64,000 bases of DNA from Novosphingobium terrae (GTDB taxonomy: Bacteria; Pseudomonadota; Alphaproteobacteria; Sphingomonadales; Sphingomonadaceae), in NCBI RefSeq assembly GCF_017163935.1, contig NZ_JABVZR010000001.1, positions 3,968,001-4,032,000 of the forward strand. Direction: 5' to 3'. Numbering within the stretch: position 1 is the stretch's first letter; each line of letters opens with the position of its first letter. The notes under the pieces were generated by a model, which was given only the letters and a program-made list of their open reading frames with translations, was not told the DNA's origin and did not search any database. A program made the position numbers and the translations under genes. Positions 17,799-26,454 of the stretch are shown here, one piece after another.

Positions 17799-18308
17799 CT
17801 AAGCGGGCTTGAACACCATCGCCACGCCATTCATGCAATAGCGCAGCCCCGTGGGCCGGGGGCCATCATCGAAGACATGGCCCAGATGTCCGCCACAGTG
17901 GCTGCAATGCACCTCGGTACGGGCATAGCCGAGTTCATGATCGGTGCTGGTGAGGATCGCGCCGGGCAGGGGCTTGTAGAAGCTGGGCCAGCCGGTCCCG
18001 CTCTCGAACTTCGTGTCAGAGGAAAACAGCGGATTCCCGTCGGCCACGCAGAGGAAGGTGCCCTTGCGATGCTCCTTCAACAGCGGCGAGGTGTAGGGAT
18101 ATTCCGTCGATTGCTGGCGCAGCACAGCAAACTGCTGAGCTGTCAGCCGCTGTTTCCATTCCGCATCGGTGTAATGGACCGGGTAGCTGGCCGTGGCGGC
18201 CTGCGCCTGCTGCGGCCAGAGCCGAAAACCACAAGCCATGGCCGAAACGCCGAGCGCCAGGCCGGCCAGCATATGGCGCCGCGATGTGTGGAGCGTGATA
18301 TCCTGCAT
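17799..18308 (-). CDS. msrB: Exported peptide-methionine (R)-S-oxide reductase MsrB
   Basis: 169 residues. Twin-arginine-like signal with Arg10-Arg11 in TSRRHMLAGLALG, so it is probably periplasmic. Core: CVADGNPLF, KFESGTGWPSFY, CSHCGGHLGHVFDDGP and catalytic Cys158 in RYCMNG. Of the four zinc cysteines, one is replaced: the first pair reads C87-x-x-D90 while C135/C138 are kept. An exported MsrA is encoded at 43543-44250. The transcript is probably separate from the downstream FAD gene (209-bp gap). Confidence 0.92.
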   Translation of the reverse strand: MQDITLHTSRRHMLAGLALGVSAMACGFRLWPQQAQAATASYPVHYTDAEWKQRLTAQQFAVLRQQSTEYPYTSPLLKEHRKGTFLCVADGNPLFSSDTKFESGTGWPSFYKPLPGAILTSTDHELGYARTEVHCSHCGGHLGHVFDDGPRPTGLRYCMNGVAMVFKPA

Positions 18309-18379
18309 CCTGCATCTCCTTCACAAGCTATTACGCAAGGAAGGTGCGAAAGGATACGCGGCCCGCAAAAAGTTCAGGC

Positions 18380-18408
18380 GCGGGGGATCAGCCTTGTGAA
18401 GCCCCCGC
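18380..18408 (-). terminator. Possible terminator after the OmpA lipoprotein gene
   Basis: GCGGGGG/CCCCCGC 7-bp stem with a 15-nt loop, 9 bp past the stop codon on the minus strand, followed at a short distance by five T residues. The gap between stem and T-tract makes this a moderate call. Confidence 0.45.
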
Positions 18409-18416
18409 CGCCAGCC

Positions 18417-19115
18417 TCAGTTCCCGCCCTGAGCGCGGGCCGCCCGCACCTGATCCTGCGTGATCGGCACGATCTTGATTTCCACGCGGCGGTTGCGGGC
18501 CTTGCCCTCAGGCGTGGCATTGTCGGCCACGGGCATGGTGGCGCCAAAGCCCTGAGCGCGCACGCGCGCCGCGCTTACGCCCCGGATCGAGAGATAATCG
18601 GCCACGGTGCGCGCCCGGTTTTCCGAAAGCACCTGATTGTGCTGCGGCGTGCCGGTGCTGTCCGTATGACCGTAAACATCGATCAGGCTGTTGGGATAAT
18701 CGTTCATGCTCTGCGCGATCTTGTCCAGCGTGGGGCGGAACTGGGGCTGCAGGGCATAGCTGTCGCTGTCGAAAGTGACGCCATCGGGCAGGTTGACCAG
18801 AATGGCGCGGCCATCGTCGGTCTGGCTGATGTTGACGCCGGTGCCGGCGGTCTTCTCGCGCAGGTCGCGGATCTGCTTGTCCTTGGCATAGCCGATCGAG
18901 CCGCCCACAATGCCGCCGATCCCCGCGCCGATGATGCGGCCCGTGCCGCCGCCGATCAGCCCGCCGATCAGAATGCCGCCCACAACGCCCGCACCCGCAC
19001 CGATGGCCGCGCGCGAGACTTTCTTGTGCCCGGTGTTGGGATCGGTGACGCAGCCCGCCGTCATCAGCGAGAGGGCGGCCAAAGCGCCAACAGCTGCGCG
19101 TGACTTGGTGAGCAT
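18417..19115 (-). CDS. OmpA-family outer-membrane lipoprotein (YiaD-like)
   Basis: 232 residues. Lipoprotein signal with lipobox LMTAGC, a glycine-zipper membrane segment (GAGAGVVGGILIGGLIGGGTGRIIGAG) at about 40-80, and a C-terminal OmpA peptidoglycan-binding domain with VTFDSDSYALQP, DVYGHTDSTG and NQVLSENRARTVADYL. It would tether the outer membrane to the wall. Start ATG 19115 has GGGAGAT upstream. Divergent from the CorC-like gene with 173 bp between. Confidence 0.92.
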   Translation of the reverse strand: MLTKSRAAVGALAALSLMTAGCVTDPNTGHKKVSRAAIGAGAGVVGGILIGGLIGGGTGRIIGAGIGGIVGGSIGYAKDKQIRDLREKTAGTGVNISQTDDGRAILVNLPDGVTFDSDSYALQPQFRPTLDKIAQSMNDYPNSLIDVYGHTDSTGTPQHNQVLSENRARTVADYLSIRGVSAARVRAQGFGATMPVADNATPEGKARNRRVEIKIVPITQDQVRAARAQGGN

Positions 19116-19288
19116 GGATGCGATCTCCCTGTGCGACGTCTCGAATGTCGCAACTCGTATCATGCGTTTTTGGTGAACGACAGCTTGACCAGAGAGTTAT
19201 GAACCATCGGACATGTGAATTCTTGCAATCGCTTCGCGTGGTAATGCCCCTTCGCGCGCGAAAGGAAAGCTGTTAAGGTGGGATTATT

Positions 19289-20605
19289 GTGACACCCTTT
19301 CCCTGGACAGACCTGTTGATGATCGCGGGGCTGGTCGTTTTGAACGGCCTGTTCTCGATGTCGGAACTGGCAATCGTATCGGCCCGCCCGGCCCGGCTCA
19401 AACTTCTGGTGGAGCGCGGGCGGCGCGGCGCACGCGCGGCCCTCGCCCTCTCCGAAGACCCCGGCACGCTGCTCTCCACCGCACAGATCGGCATCACGCT
19501 GATCGCGCTGGTCACGGGCGCGCTGTCCGAAGCCAGCCTCGGCACGCCGGTCGCGCAGCGGCTGGAAGCGCTGGGCATCCCTCATCGCTTTGCCGATGAG
19601 ACCGGGCTGGTGCTGGTGATGGGCATCACCACCTTCGTCAGCCTGATCGCGGGCGAGCTGGTGCCCAAGCAGCTGGCCCTGCGCATGGCCGAGCCCATCG
19701 CCTGCCTCGCCGCGCCCGTCATGGCCCGCCTTGCCCGCTGGACCGCGCCGCTGGTCTGGGTGCTGGACCGAAGCTCGCAAGGGGTGCTGCGCCTGCTGGG
19801 CGTGAAGCACACCGACGAGCCCTCCGTCACCGAGGAAGAACTCCACCTGATGTTCGCCGAGGCCACCCGCTCCGGCGTGATCGAGGAGGATGAGCGCGAG
19901 ATCATGACCGGCATCATGCGCCTCGCCGGTCGCCCCGTGCGCGAGGTGATGACGCCCCGCAACCAGATGGACTGGATCGACGTCAACGCCAGCGAAACCG
20001 CCGTGCGTGAGCGGATCGCCGCCAGCCCGCACTCGATCATGCCCATCGGCGACGGTTCGCCCGACACGATCCTCGGCGTGGCCAAGGTGCGCCAGATTCT
20101 GGCCGTGCTGCTCTCCGGCCGCACGCTGAGCCTGCGCCGCCTGATGAAGAAGGCCGAGATCATCCCCGATCAGCTCGACGCCATGGACGCGCTGCGCATC
20201 CTCCAGCAGTCGGGCATTTCCATGGCGCTGGTGCATGACGAATACGGGCATCTGGAAGGCATCGTCACCCCCGCCGACCTGCTCTCCGCCATCGTCGGGA
20301 ATTTCGTGAGCCATCAGGACGATGGCGAAGGCCCGATGGTGATCGAGCGCGAGGATGGCAGCCTGCTGATTTCGGGCGCCTTGCCCGCCGATGCCCTGAG
20401 CCGCCGCCTTGGGCTGGATCTGCCCGAGCATCGCGATTACGCGACGACGGCTGGGTTTGCGCTCTCCGTGATGAAGCGGTTTCCCGATGAGGGCGATGTG
20501 TTCGAAGTGCCCGGGTGGCGGTTCGAGATCGTCGATATGGATGGGCGGAAAATCGACAAGCTGCTGGTCAGCAAGATTGTCGTGGCTGAAGTGATGGAAG
20601 AGTAA
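19289..20605 (+). CDS. CNNM/CorC (HlyC)-family membrane protein
   Basis: 438 residues from a GTG with AAGGTGGG upstream. N-terminal DUF21/CNNM membrane domain (1-195) including GLFSMSELAIVSARPARL and FGELVPK-like AGELVPKQLALR, then a CBS pair (about 215-335) with REVMTPRNQMDWID and LVHDEYGHLEGIVTPADLL, and a C-terminal CorC domain (350-430). Related proteins take part in Mg2+/Co2+ homeostasis; the exact transport activity is not settled. Confidence 0.92.
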   Translation: MTPFPWTDLLMIAGLVVLNGLFSMSELAIVSARPARLKLLVERGRRGARAALALSEDPGTLLSTAQIGITLIALVTGALSEASLGTPVAQRLEALGIPHRFADETGLVLVMGITTFVSLIAGELVPKQLALRMAEPIACLAAPVMARLARWTAPLVWVLDRSSQGVLRLLGVKHTDEPSVTEEELHLMFAEATRSGVIEEDEREIMTGIMRLAGRPVREVMTPRNQMDWIDVNASETAVRERIAASPHSIMPIGDGSPDTILGVAKVRQILAVLLSGRTLSLRRLMKKAEIIPDQLDAMDALRILQQSGISMALVHDEYGHLEGIVTPADLLSAIVGNFVSHQDDGEGPMVIEREDGSLLISGALPADALSRRLGLDLPEHRDYATTAGFALSVMKRFPDEGDVFEVPGWRFEIVDMDGRKIDKLLVSKIVVAEVMEE

Positions 20606-20615
20606 AAAGGGAAGA

Positions 20616-20868
20616 TGCGAGGGGGGAGTCCTTGTTGGTCGCATGTCTCAAGAGACATGCTCCGGGCCCTCGCGCTCCCATAACGTCTTCCGACGATGGG
20701 GCGGTGGTTCCCCATCGCGGCGCCTAAGCTCTCCACCAGCACCACCCAAGGCGCCGCAGGCAATCGAATCATGCGGCCATGGGATCGGCGCCGCGACGTT
20801 TGCTCTGCCGCCGAACCCTATGCGCCACGCAGACAGTAAAGGGAGCGCGAGGGCGATGGCCCTCGCAT
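20616..20868 (-). repeat. Mosaic palindromic intergenic repeat, copy E (inverted; long hairpin at left)
   Basis: Reverse orientation relative to copy A. The left end is a long hairpin with inner stem GCATGTCTC-AA-GAGACATGC, then CGCTCCCATAACGTCTTCC. The right end is CAGACAGTAAAGGGAGCGC with a GCGAGGGC/GCCCTCGC hairpin. It lies between convergent corC-like and bamF genes, 10 bp from the corC-like stop. Confidence 0.9.
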
Positions 20869-20892
20869 CTTCTCTTTTCTTCCCAACCCCGG

Positions 20893-20931
20893 AAAACACA
20901 AAACCGCCCGCGAGGCATCCCTCGCAGGCGG
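20893..20931 (-). terminator. Rho-independent terminator of the ileS-lspA-bamF operon
   Basis: On the minus strand a 12-bp GC-rich stem (CCGCCTGCGAGG with one mismatch, 4-nt loop) is followed directly by TTTTGTGTTTT. It begins 25 bp after the bamF stop codon. This operon therefore has its own terminator in addition to repeat copy E. Confidence 0.82.
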
Positions 20932-20955
20932 CTGTGTGAGCCAGAGACCGAAGCC

Positions 20956-21363
20956 TTACTTGGCCGTGGTCGTCTGCGCCTCGCGACCGTTGCCTTCGGG
21001 CGCCGCGATGATGTCGCGGGTGATGTCGCCCTTGTCGACGGCGTTGGTCTTGGGGTCTGCGGCGGTGGAGCGGATGCCCGCTTCGGGTTCGCCGGCCTTG
21101 CGCAGGGTTGCGTTCTCGACCGGGCTCTTGCCGGCTTCGCCGCCGAACATGGCAGCGAGGGCATCCTGCTGGCTCGAACGGCTGGCGGGGCGGGGCGCGC
21201 CGGGCTGCGGCGGCGTCAGCGAGAAGTCTGGCGGAATGTAGAGCGGGGCCTGGCGCTGCACCGCGAATTCATCGGGGCGCACGCGCGCGAAGAGACGATC
21301 GGTGCAGCCCGACAGCGTCAGGGTGATGGCGCTCGCCAGCAGAATGGCGGTGGACTTGCGCAT
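20956..21363 (-). CDS. bamF: BamF-type lipoprotein (DUF3035 family)
   Basis: 135 residues. Lipobox LSGC near residue 20, followed by the family signature RPDEFAVQRQAPLYIPPDF.L.PPQPG. The C-terminal half is low-complexity and probably disordered. In Caulobacter a DUF3035 lipoprotein was identified as the alphaproteobacterial BAM subunit BamF; the assignment here is by that motif and by position after lspA. Third gene of ileS-lspA-bamF (5-bp gap). Confidence 0.8.
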   Translation of the reverse strand: MRKSTAILLASAITLTLSGCTDRLFARVRPDEFAVQRQAPLYIPPDFSLTPPQPGAPRPASRSSQQDALAAMFGGEAGKSPVENATLRKAGEPEAGIRSTAADPKTNAVDKGDITRDIIAAPEGNGREAQTTTAK

Positions 21364-21368
21364 GTGTG

Positions 21369-21941
21369 TCAGCTCTCCGTCGCGGTGTTGGCCTGATCCT
21401 GTGGCCGAGTGGCGCGCTTTTCGCCTGAAAGGAAGGATCGGGCAAGGATAATCAGGACGCCGATGGTGATGGCGGCATCCGCCAGGTTGAAAATGAGGAA
21501 GGGACGGATGGCGCCGAAGTGCAGATCCGCATAATCAACGACATAGCCAAGGGCAGCACGGTCACGGATGTTGCCAAGGGCGCCGCCGAGAATCATGCCC
21601 AGCGCCGCCGTGTCAGCGAAGCGCTTTTCGCGCAGCAGCCAGACGGTGACGAAACCGGCGATCAGGGCGGTCATGGCGACAAGCGCCCAGCGTGCCCCGT
21701 CCGACCCGGCGGTGAACAGGCCGAGCGAGACGCCCGGGTTCTGCTGCCAGCTCAGGCCGAAGAAGGGGATGAGCGGCAGATCGGGAACGGCGGGGTTCCA
21801 GTTGATGCTGTCGATGTTGTGATCATGGATCGCCGGCAGGCCGATCGGGTGCACGACAGCCCACTTCACCGCCTGATCGGCGGCAAAGGTCAGGGCGGCA
21901 ACGCCCAGGCCCAACAGGCGGTTGCGCGAAAGCAAACTCAT
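21369..21941 (-). CDS. lspA: Lipoprotein signal peptidase II
   Basis: 190 residues, inner-membrane aspartyl protease that removes lipoprotein signal peptides. Four helices; motifs DQAVKW, NPGVSLGLF, GNIRDRAALGYVVDYAD and FNLADAAITIG supply the two catalytic aspartates. The ATG overlaps the ileS stop by 4 bp (ATGA), the classical ileS-lspA coupling. The next gene encodes a lipoprotein that is itself a substrate. Confidence 0.96.
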   Translation of the reverse strand: MSLLSRNRLLGLGVAALTFAADQAVKWAVVHPIGLPAIHDHNIDSINWNPAVPDLPLIPFFGLSWQQNPGVSLGLFTAGSDGARWALVAMTALIAGFVTVWLLREKRFADTAALGMILGGALGNIRDRAALGYVVDYADLHFGAIRPFLIFNLADAAITIGVLIILARSFLSGEKRATRPQDQANTATES

Positions 21942-24736
21942 TCTGCAGCGTCCATGGCGGAGACGACATGATCGCAGCGTGAACAGAGATCGCCATCTTC
22001 GGCCACTTCGGGCAGGTGTCGCCAGCAGCGACCGCATTTGTGCTTGTCGGTACGGGTGACCGACAGGACATCTCCGCGCGTGACGGCGGCGCTGATGAAC
22101 AGCTCGGCCAGATCGGCTTCAGGCGCATCGGCGGGGACGGTGACTTCGGCCTCCAGCGAGGAACCGAGGGTCTTGTCACGGCGCAGCGGCTCGATGGCGG
22201 CCAGCGCCTCGGCGCGCAGGGCGCGCAGCGCGGTCCAGCGCTCGGCATCCAGCGTGGCTGCGGGGATGGTGGGCCATTCCAGCAGGTGGACGCTCTCGCC
22301 AGCAAAGCGCGACTGCCACACCTCTTCCGCCGTAAACACCAGAACCGGCGCGGCATAGCGGATCAGCGCGTGGAACAGCATGTCCAGCACGGTGCGATAG
22401 GCGCGGCGCTTCACGTCATCCGCGGCGTCGCAGTAGAGCGAATCCTTGCGGATATCGAAGAAGAAGGCCGACAGATCCTCGTTGCAGAAATCGACCAGTG
22501 CGCGGACATAGGCGTTGAAATCGAAATCGACGGTGGCCTGCTTCAGCGTGCCATCCAGCTGCGCCAGCAGGGCCAGCACATAGCGCTCCAGCTCGGGCAT
22601 CTGCTCGACCGGCAGCTTCTCGGCGTCCGAAAAACCGTCCAGCGCGCCCAGCAGGTAGCGGAAGGTGTTGCGCAGCTTGCGATACTGGTCAGCGATGCCC
22701 TTGAGGATCTCGTCACCGATGCGGTGATCCTCGGTGTAATCGACCGAGAGGGCCCAGAGGCGCACGATGTCCGCGCCATAGGTCTCCATCACCTTGAGCG
22801 GGTCGACGGTGTTGCCCAGCGACTTGGACATCTTGTGACCCTTGGCATCCATGGTGAAGCCGTGAGTCAGGATGGCCTTGTAAGGCGCATGGCCGCGCGT
22901 GGCGCAGCCTTCCAGCAGCGAGGACTGGAACCAGCCGCGATGCTGGTCACTGCCTTCCAGGTACAGGTCGGCATGCGGGCCCTTGTAGCCTTCGGGGCGC
23001 AGCAGGTCAGGCCAGCGGCCCGATTCCAGCACAAAGGCATGGGTGCTGCCCGAATCGAACCACACGTCGAGAATGTCGGTGACGCGCTCGTAATCGGCCA
23101 GATCGTAGTTGGCGCCGAGGTACTGCTGGGCGCGCTCCTCGTCCCAGGCATCGACGCCCTCGGCCTTGATGCCCTCGATGATGCGGGCGTTGACGGCCGG
23201 GTCGCTGAGATACTGGCCGGTCTTGCGGTCCACGAAGAGCGTGATCGGCACGCCCCAGGCGCGCTGGCGGCTCAGCACCCAGTCCGGGCGGCCTTCGACC
23301 ATGGCGCCGATGCGGTTGCGGCCCTTTTCGGGGACGAAGCGCGTGTCGGCTATGGCCTGCACGGCCTTTTCGCGCAGGGTCTTTTCGCCAGCTTCGGCGC
23401 GGTCCATGGGGACGAACCACTGCGGGGTGCAGCGGAAGATCACCTTGGCCTTCGAGCGCCACGAATGCGGGTAGGAATGCTTGTAGTCGGCAGAGGCCGC
23501 CAGCAGGCCGCCCGCTTCACGCAGAGCGGTGCAGATCGGGCCATCGGGCGCGTTGAACTTGGGGTTGATGACCGAGCCTTCGCCGCCCAGCCATTCCCAG
23601 TTCGCACGATACTTGCCATCGCCCTCGACCGCGAAGACCGGCTCGATGCCGTGCGCCTTGCAGAGCAGGAAGTCATCCTCGCCATGGTCGGGCGCCATAT
23701 GGACGAGGCCCGTGCCGGAATCGGTGGTGACGAAATCACCAGCGAGGAAGGGGCGGGGCTTGGTGAAGAAGGCGCTCTCGGGGAACTGCGCGGCCATCGG
23801 GTGGCGGGCAACGGTTCCGGCGAGGTCTGCGCCCTTGCCGGTCCACACGGCAGTCAGCGAAGCAGCTTCATGAGCAGCGGAGAAGCGCTGGAAGAAACCA
23901 TCTTCCAGTTCAGAGCCGATCAGGAAAACGCGACCAGAGTCAGCATCGCGGAATGCGGTGTACTCAACCTCCGGCCCATAGGCCAAAGCCTGATTGGCCG
24001 GGATCGTCCAGGGCGTGGTCGTCCAGATCACCGCGTAGGCGCCAACCAGCTCGGCCACCGGCGAGTCCGTGATCTCGAAGGCCACATCGATCTGCGTGGA
24101 CACAATGTCCTCATACTCGACCTCGGCCTCGGCCAGAGCGGTCTTTTCCACCGGCGACCACATCACCGGCTTGGCGCCGCGATAGAGCTGGCCGCTCTCG
24201 GCGAATTTCAGCAGTTCGGCCACGATGCCCGCCTCGGCGGCGAAATCCATCGTCAGATAGGGGTGATCCCAATCGGCATTCACGCCAAGGCGCTTGAGCT
24301 GCTCGCGCTGGGCATCGACCCACTGGCGGGCATAGGCGCGGCATTCGGCGCGGAATTCCTTGGCGGGAACCTCATCCTTGTTGCGCTTCTTCTTGCGGTA
24401 CTCTTCCTCGACCTTCCACTCGATGGGCAGGCCGTGGCAGTCCCAACCGGGCACATAGGGCGCGTCCTTGCCCAGCAGGCTCTGGGTGCGGACAACCATG
24501 TCCTTCAGGATGTGGTTCAGCGCATGGCCGACGTGAATGTTGCCATTCGCATAGGGCGGGCCGTCATGCAGAATGAACTTCTCGCGACCCGCGCGGGTGT
24601 CCCGCAGCTTGCGGTACAAATCCTGATCCTGCCAGCCCTTCAGAATGCCGGGCTCCTTCTGGGGGAGGCCCGCCTTCATGGGGAAATCGGTCTTCGGCAG
24701 GAAGACGGTCGGTCGGAAGTCGCGCTTTTCGGTCAT
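21938..24736 (-). CDS. ileS: Isoleucyl-tRNA synthetase
   Basis: 932 residues, class I synthetase. HIGH-type motif in PPYANGNIHVGHAL, editing CP1 insert with DHGEDDF, catalytic KMSKS in GHKMSKSLGNT, anticodon-binding helices, and a C-terminal zinc finger CGRCWRHL...CSRC. The start at 24736 gives MTEKRDFRPTVFLPKTDFPMKAGLP, typical of the family; upstream in-frame codons run into repeat copy F and are not part of the gene. Confidence 0.97.
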   Translation of the reverse strand: MTEKRDFRPTVFLPKTDFPMKAGLPQKEPGILKGWQDQDLYRKLRDTRAGREKFILHDGPPYANGNIHVGHALNHILKDMVVRTQSLLGKDAPYVPGWDCHGLPIEWKVEEEYRKKKRNKDEVPAKEFRAECRAYARQWVDAQREQLKRLGVNADWDHPYLTMDFAAEAGIVAELLKFAESGQLYRGAKPVMWSPVEKTALAEAEVEYEDIVSTQIDVAFEITDSPVAELVGAYAVIWTTTPWTIPANQALAYGPEVEYTAFRDADSGRVFLIGSELEDGFFQRFSAAHEAASLTAVWTGKGADLAGTVARHPMAAQFPESAFFTKPRPFLAGDFVTTDSGTGLVHMAPDHGEDDFLLCKAHGIEPVFAVEGDGKYRANWEWLGGEGSVINPKFNAPDGPICTALREAGGLLAASADYKHSYPHSWRSKAKVIFRCTPQWFVPMDRAEAGEKTLREKAVQAIADTRFVPEKGRNRIGAMVEGRPDWVLSRQRAWGVPITLFVDRKTGQYLSDPAVNARIIEGIKAEGVDAWDEERAQQYLGANYDLADYERVTDILDVWFDSGSTHAFVLESGRWPDLLRPEGYKGPHADLYLEGSDQHRGWFQSSLLEGCATRGHAPYKAILTHGFTMDAKGHKMSKSLGNTVDPLKVMETYGADIVRLWALSVDYTEDHRIGDEILKGIADQYRKLRNTFRYLLGALDGFSDAEKLPVEQMPELERYVLALLAQLDGTLKQATVDFDFNAYVRALVDFCNEDLSAFFFDIRKDSLYCDAADDVKRRAYRTVLDMLFHALIRYAAPVLVFTAEEVWQSRFAGESVHLLEWPTIPAATLDAERWTALRALRAEALAAIEPLRRDKTLGSSLEAEVTVPADAPEADLAELFISAAVTRGDVLSVTRTDKHKCGRCWRHLPEVAEDGDLCSRCDHVVSAMDAAE

Positions 24737-24800
24737 ATCGCCGGGTGCCTTAGCGATTGTGAGGGATTCCTGCAAATGGAAGGGGGGCAAGAAAAGATAA

Positions 24801-25014
24801 GGCGAGGGGGTTACCCCCTCGCGCTCCCATAATGTCTTCCGACGCACGGGCAGCGGCTCCCCATCGGAGCGCCCGAACTCTCCACCAGCGCCACCTAAAG
24901 CGCTGCAGACTTTAGCAATTCATCTGCCTGCGGCGCCGCAAATCAAGCGCCTTCGGTGAACCCGAAGCGCAACGCAGACAGTAAAGGGAGCGCGAGGGCG
25001 ATGGCCCTCGCATT
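24801..25014 (-). repeat. Mosaic palindromic intergenic repeat, copy F (inverted beta-alpha)
   Basis: Left hairpin GCGAGGGGG/CCCCCTCGC followed by CGCTCCCATAATGTCTTCC, CTCCACCAGCGC, the central inverted pair, and right end CAGACAGTAAAGGGAGCGC with GCGAGGGC/GCCCTCGC. It sits between two minus-strand genes, 7 bp after the ribF stop and 64 bp upstream of the ileS start. Confidence 0.9.
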
Positions 25015-25021
25015 CACCTCT

Positions 25022-25951
25022 TCAAACTTCTTCCAAAACCTTCCGAGCCTGATCGCAATCCCTGCCGATCTGCTCGATCAGCGCATCCATCGACTCGAAC
25101 TTCGCCTCGCCGCGCAAAAACGCATGGAAGGCCACCTCGATCTCCTGCCCGTACAGATCGCCCGAGAAATCGAAGAAATGCGGCTCAAGCAATTCCTTGG
25201 GCGGATCGAAATGCGGGCGCACACCGATGTTCGCCGCGCCTTTCAGCACCCGGCCATCGGGCAGCAGGCCGGTGACGGCATAGATTCCGTAAGCGGGGCG
25301 CAGATAGTCACCCAGCGCCAGATTCGCGGTGGGGAAGCCGATCGTGCGGCCCAGCTTGTCGCCATGCTGCACGGTGGCGCGGATGGTGAAGGGGCGGGTC
25401 AGCAGGCGAGCGGCGGTTTCGGGATCGCGCTGATGCAGCGCATCGCGGATGCGGCTGGAGGAAATCACACCCTGCGCATCCTCCACCGGAGCGATGGCGC
25501 GGGCTCCCATGCCGATTTCGGCGCCCAGCGTGGCCAGCGTGGCGATATCGCCCTCGCGCCCCTTGCCGAAGGTGAAATCGGTGCCGGTGACGACGCCCGC
25601 CGCGCCGATGCTGCGGCCCAGCACCTCATGCACCCAATCGTGGGCCGAGGAGGCGGCGAAGGCGCGGGTGAAGTTGAAAACCAGCATGGCGTCGGCCCCG
25701 GCGGTGGCGAAAAGCTCCTGCCGCTGGTCCAGCGTGGTCAGGCGGAAGGGCGCGGCATCGGGAGCAAAAAGGGTGACAGGATGCGGATCGAAGGTGGCGA
25801 CGATGGCAGGGCGACCCTCGGCCCTGGCCCAGCGGATCGCTTCACCCACAACCGCCTGATGGCCCTGATGGAAGCCGTCGAAATTGCCCAGGGCGACGAT
25901 GGCGCCGCGCAGGTGATCTGGAACGCGCAGGTCTGAGGTAAGGCGAATCAT
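25022..25951 (-). CDS. ribF: Bifunctional riboflavin kinase / FAD synthetase
   Basis: 309 residues. N-terminal nucleotidylyltransferase domain with GNFDGFHQGH near residue 22 and FTFGKGREGD; C-terminal flavokinase domain with GRTIGFPTANL, YGIYAV and PHFFDFSGDLYGQEI. Makes FMN and FAD from riboflavin. Start chosen at MIRLTSDLRVP, 10 bp after the folA stop. Last gene of gpmA-purE-purK-folA-ribF. No FMN riboswitch-like leader is seen. Confidence 0.95.
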   Translation of the reverse strand: MIRLTSDLRVPDHLRGAIVALGNFDGFHQGHQAVVGEAIRWARAEGRPAIVATFDPHPVTLFAPDAAPFRLTTLDQRQELFATAGADAMLVFNFTRAFAASSAHDWVHEVLGRSIGAAGVVTGTDFTFGKGREGDIATLATLGAEIGMGARAIAPVEDAQGVISSSRIRDALHQRDPETAARLLTRPFTIRATVQHGDKLGRTIGFPTANLALGDYLRPAYGIYAVTGLLPDGRVLKGAANIGVRPHFDPPKELLEPHFFDFSGDLYGQEIEVAFHAFLRGEAKFESMDALIEQIGRDCDQARKVLEEV

Positions 25952-25961
25952 GGGGTCTGCT

Positions 25962-26444
25962 CTATAGGTCACGTGTCAGTGTGACGAAAGCGAAGCCGGG
26001 GCGGCTGCCTTCGGGCGCGTGGGTTTCACGTGAAACTTCATGCCATTGCGGGCCAAGGGGTGGCATATGGGTGTCACCCTCGACGCTCATATCGACCTCG
26101 GTGAGTTCAACCCGCGCCGCACGGTCCATAAACAGCGCGTAGATTTCCGCACCGCCGACCACGGCGACCTCGCCATCGCCCGCCAGCGCCAGAGCAGCCT
26201 CCACGCTGTGCGCCACCTCGGCGCTCTCGCGGGCCCAGTTGGTGTCGCGGGTCAGCACGATATGACGGCGGCCGGGCAGGGGGCTGGGGAAGCTCTCGAA
26301 GGTCTTGCGGCCCATGATCATCGGCTTGCCAAGGGTCAGCGCCTTGAAATGCTTCAGATCCGCCGGAAGGTGCCAGGGCAGGCGATTGTCCACCCCGATG
26401 GTGCCATTGGCCGCGCGGGCATAGATCAGGAACAGCTCGGCCAT
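25962..26444 (-). CDS. folA: Dihydrofolate reductase
   Basis: 160 residues, the chromosomal DHFR length. N-terminal IYARAANGTIGVDNRLPWHLPADLKHFKALT, then PMIMGRKTFESFPSPLPGRRHIVLT with the NADPH-binding arginine, and VVGGAEIYALFM. Supplies tetrahydrofolate for purine and thymidylate synthesis, which fits its place beside purK and purE. Gaps of ~10 bp on both sides. Confidence 0.96.
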   Translation of the reverse strand: MAELFLIYARAANGTIGVDNRLPWHLPADLKHFKALTLGKPMIMGRKTFESFPSPLPGRRHIVLTRDTNWARESAEVAHSVEAALALAGDGEVAVVGGAEIYALFMDRAARVELTEVDMSVEGDTHMPPLGPQWHEVSRETHAPEGSRPGFAFVTLTRDL

Positions 26445-26454
26445 CGGGGCGTGC

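Noticed and set aside
17799..18308. MsrB as an inactive pseudo-enzyme because of the C90D change
   Set aside because: The catalytic cysteine and all substrate-binding motifs are intact; only a structural zinc ligand differs.
19160..20644. 494-codon minus-strand open frame opposite the CorC-like gene
   Set aside because: Shadow frame; the plus strand carries the DUF21, CBS and CorC motifs.
22016..24832. 938-codon open frame on the plus strand opposite ileS
   Set aside because: Long antisense frames are expected in GC-rich coding DNA. The translation is rich in Arg, His, Gln and Gly with no family motifs, while ileS on the other strand is unmistakable.
25022..26000. FMN riboswitch before ribF
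   Set aside because: ribF follows folA with a 10-bp gap and there is no room for a structured leader.
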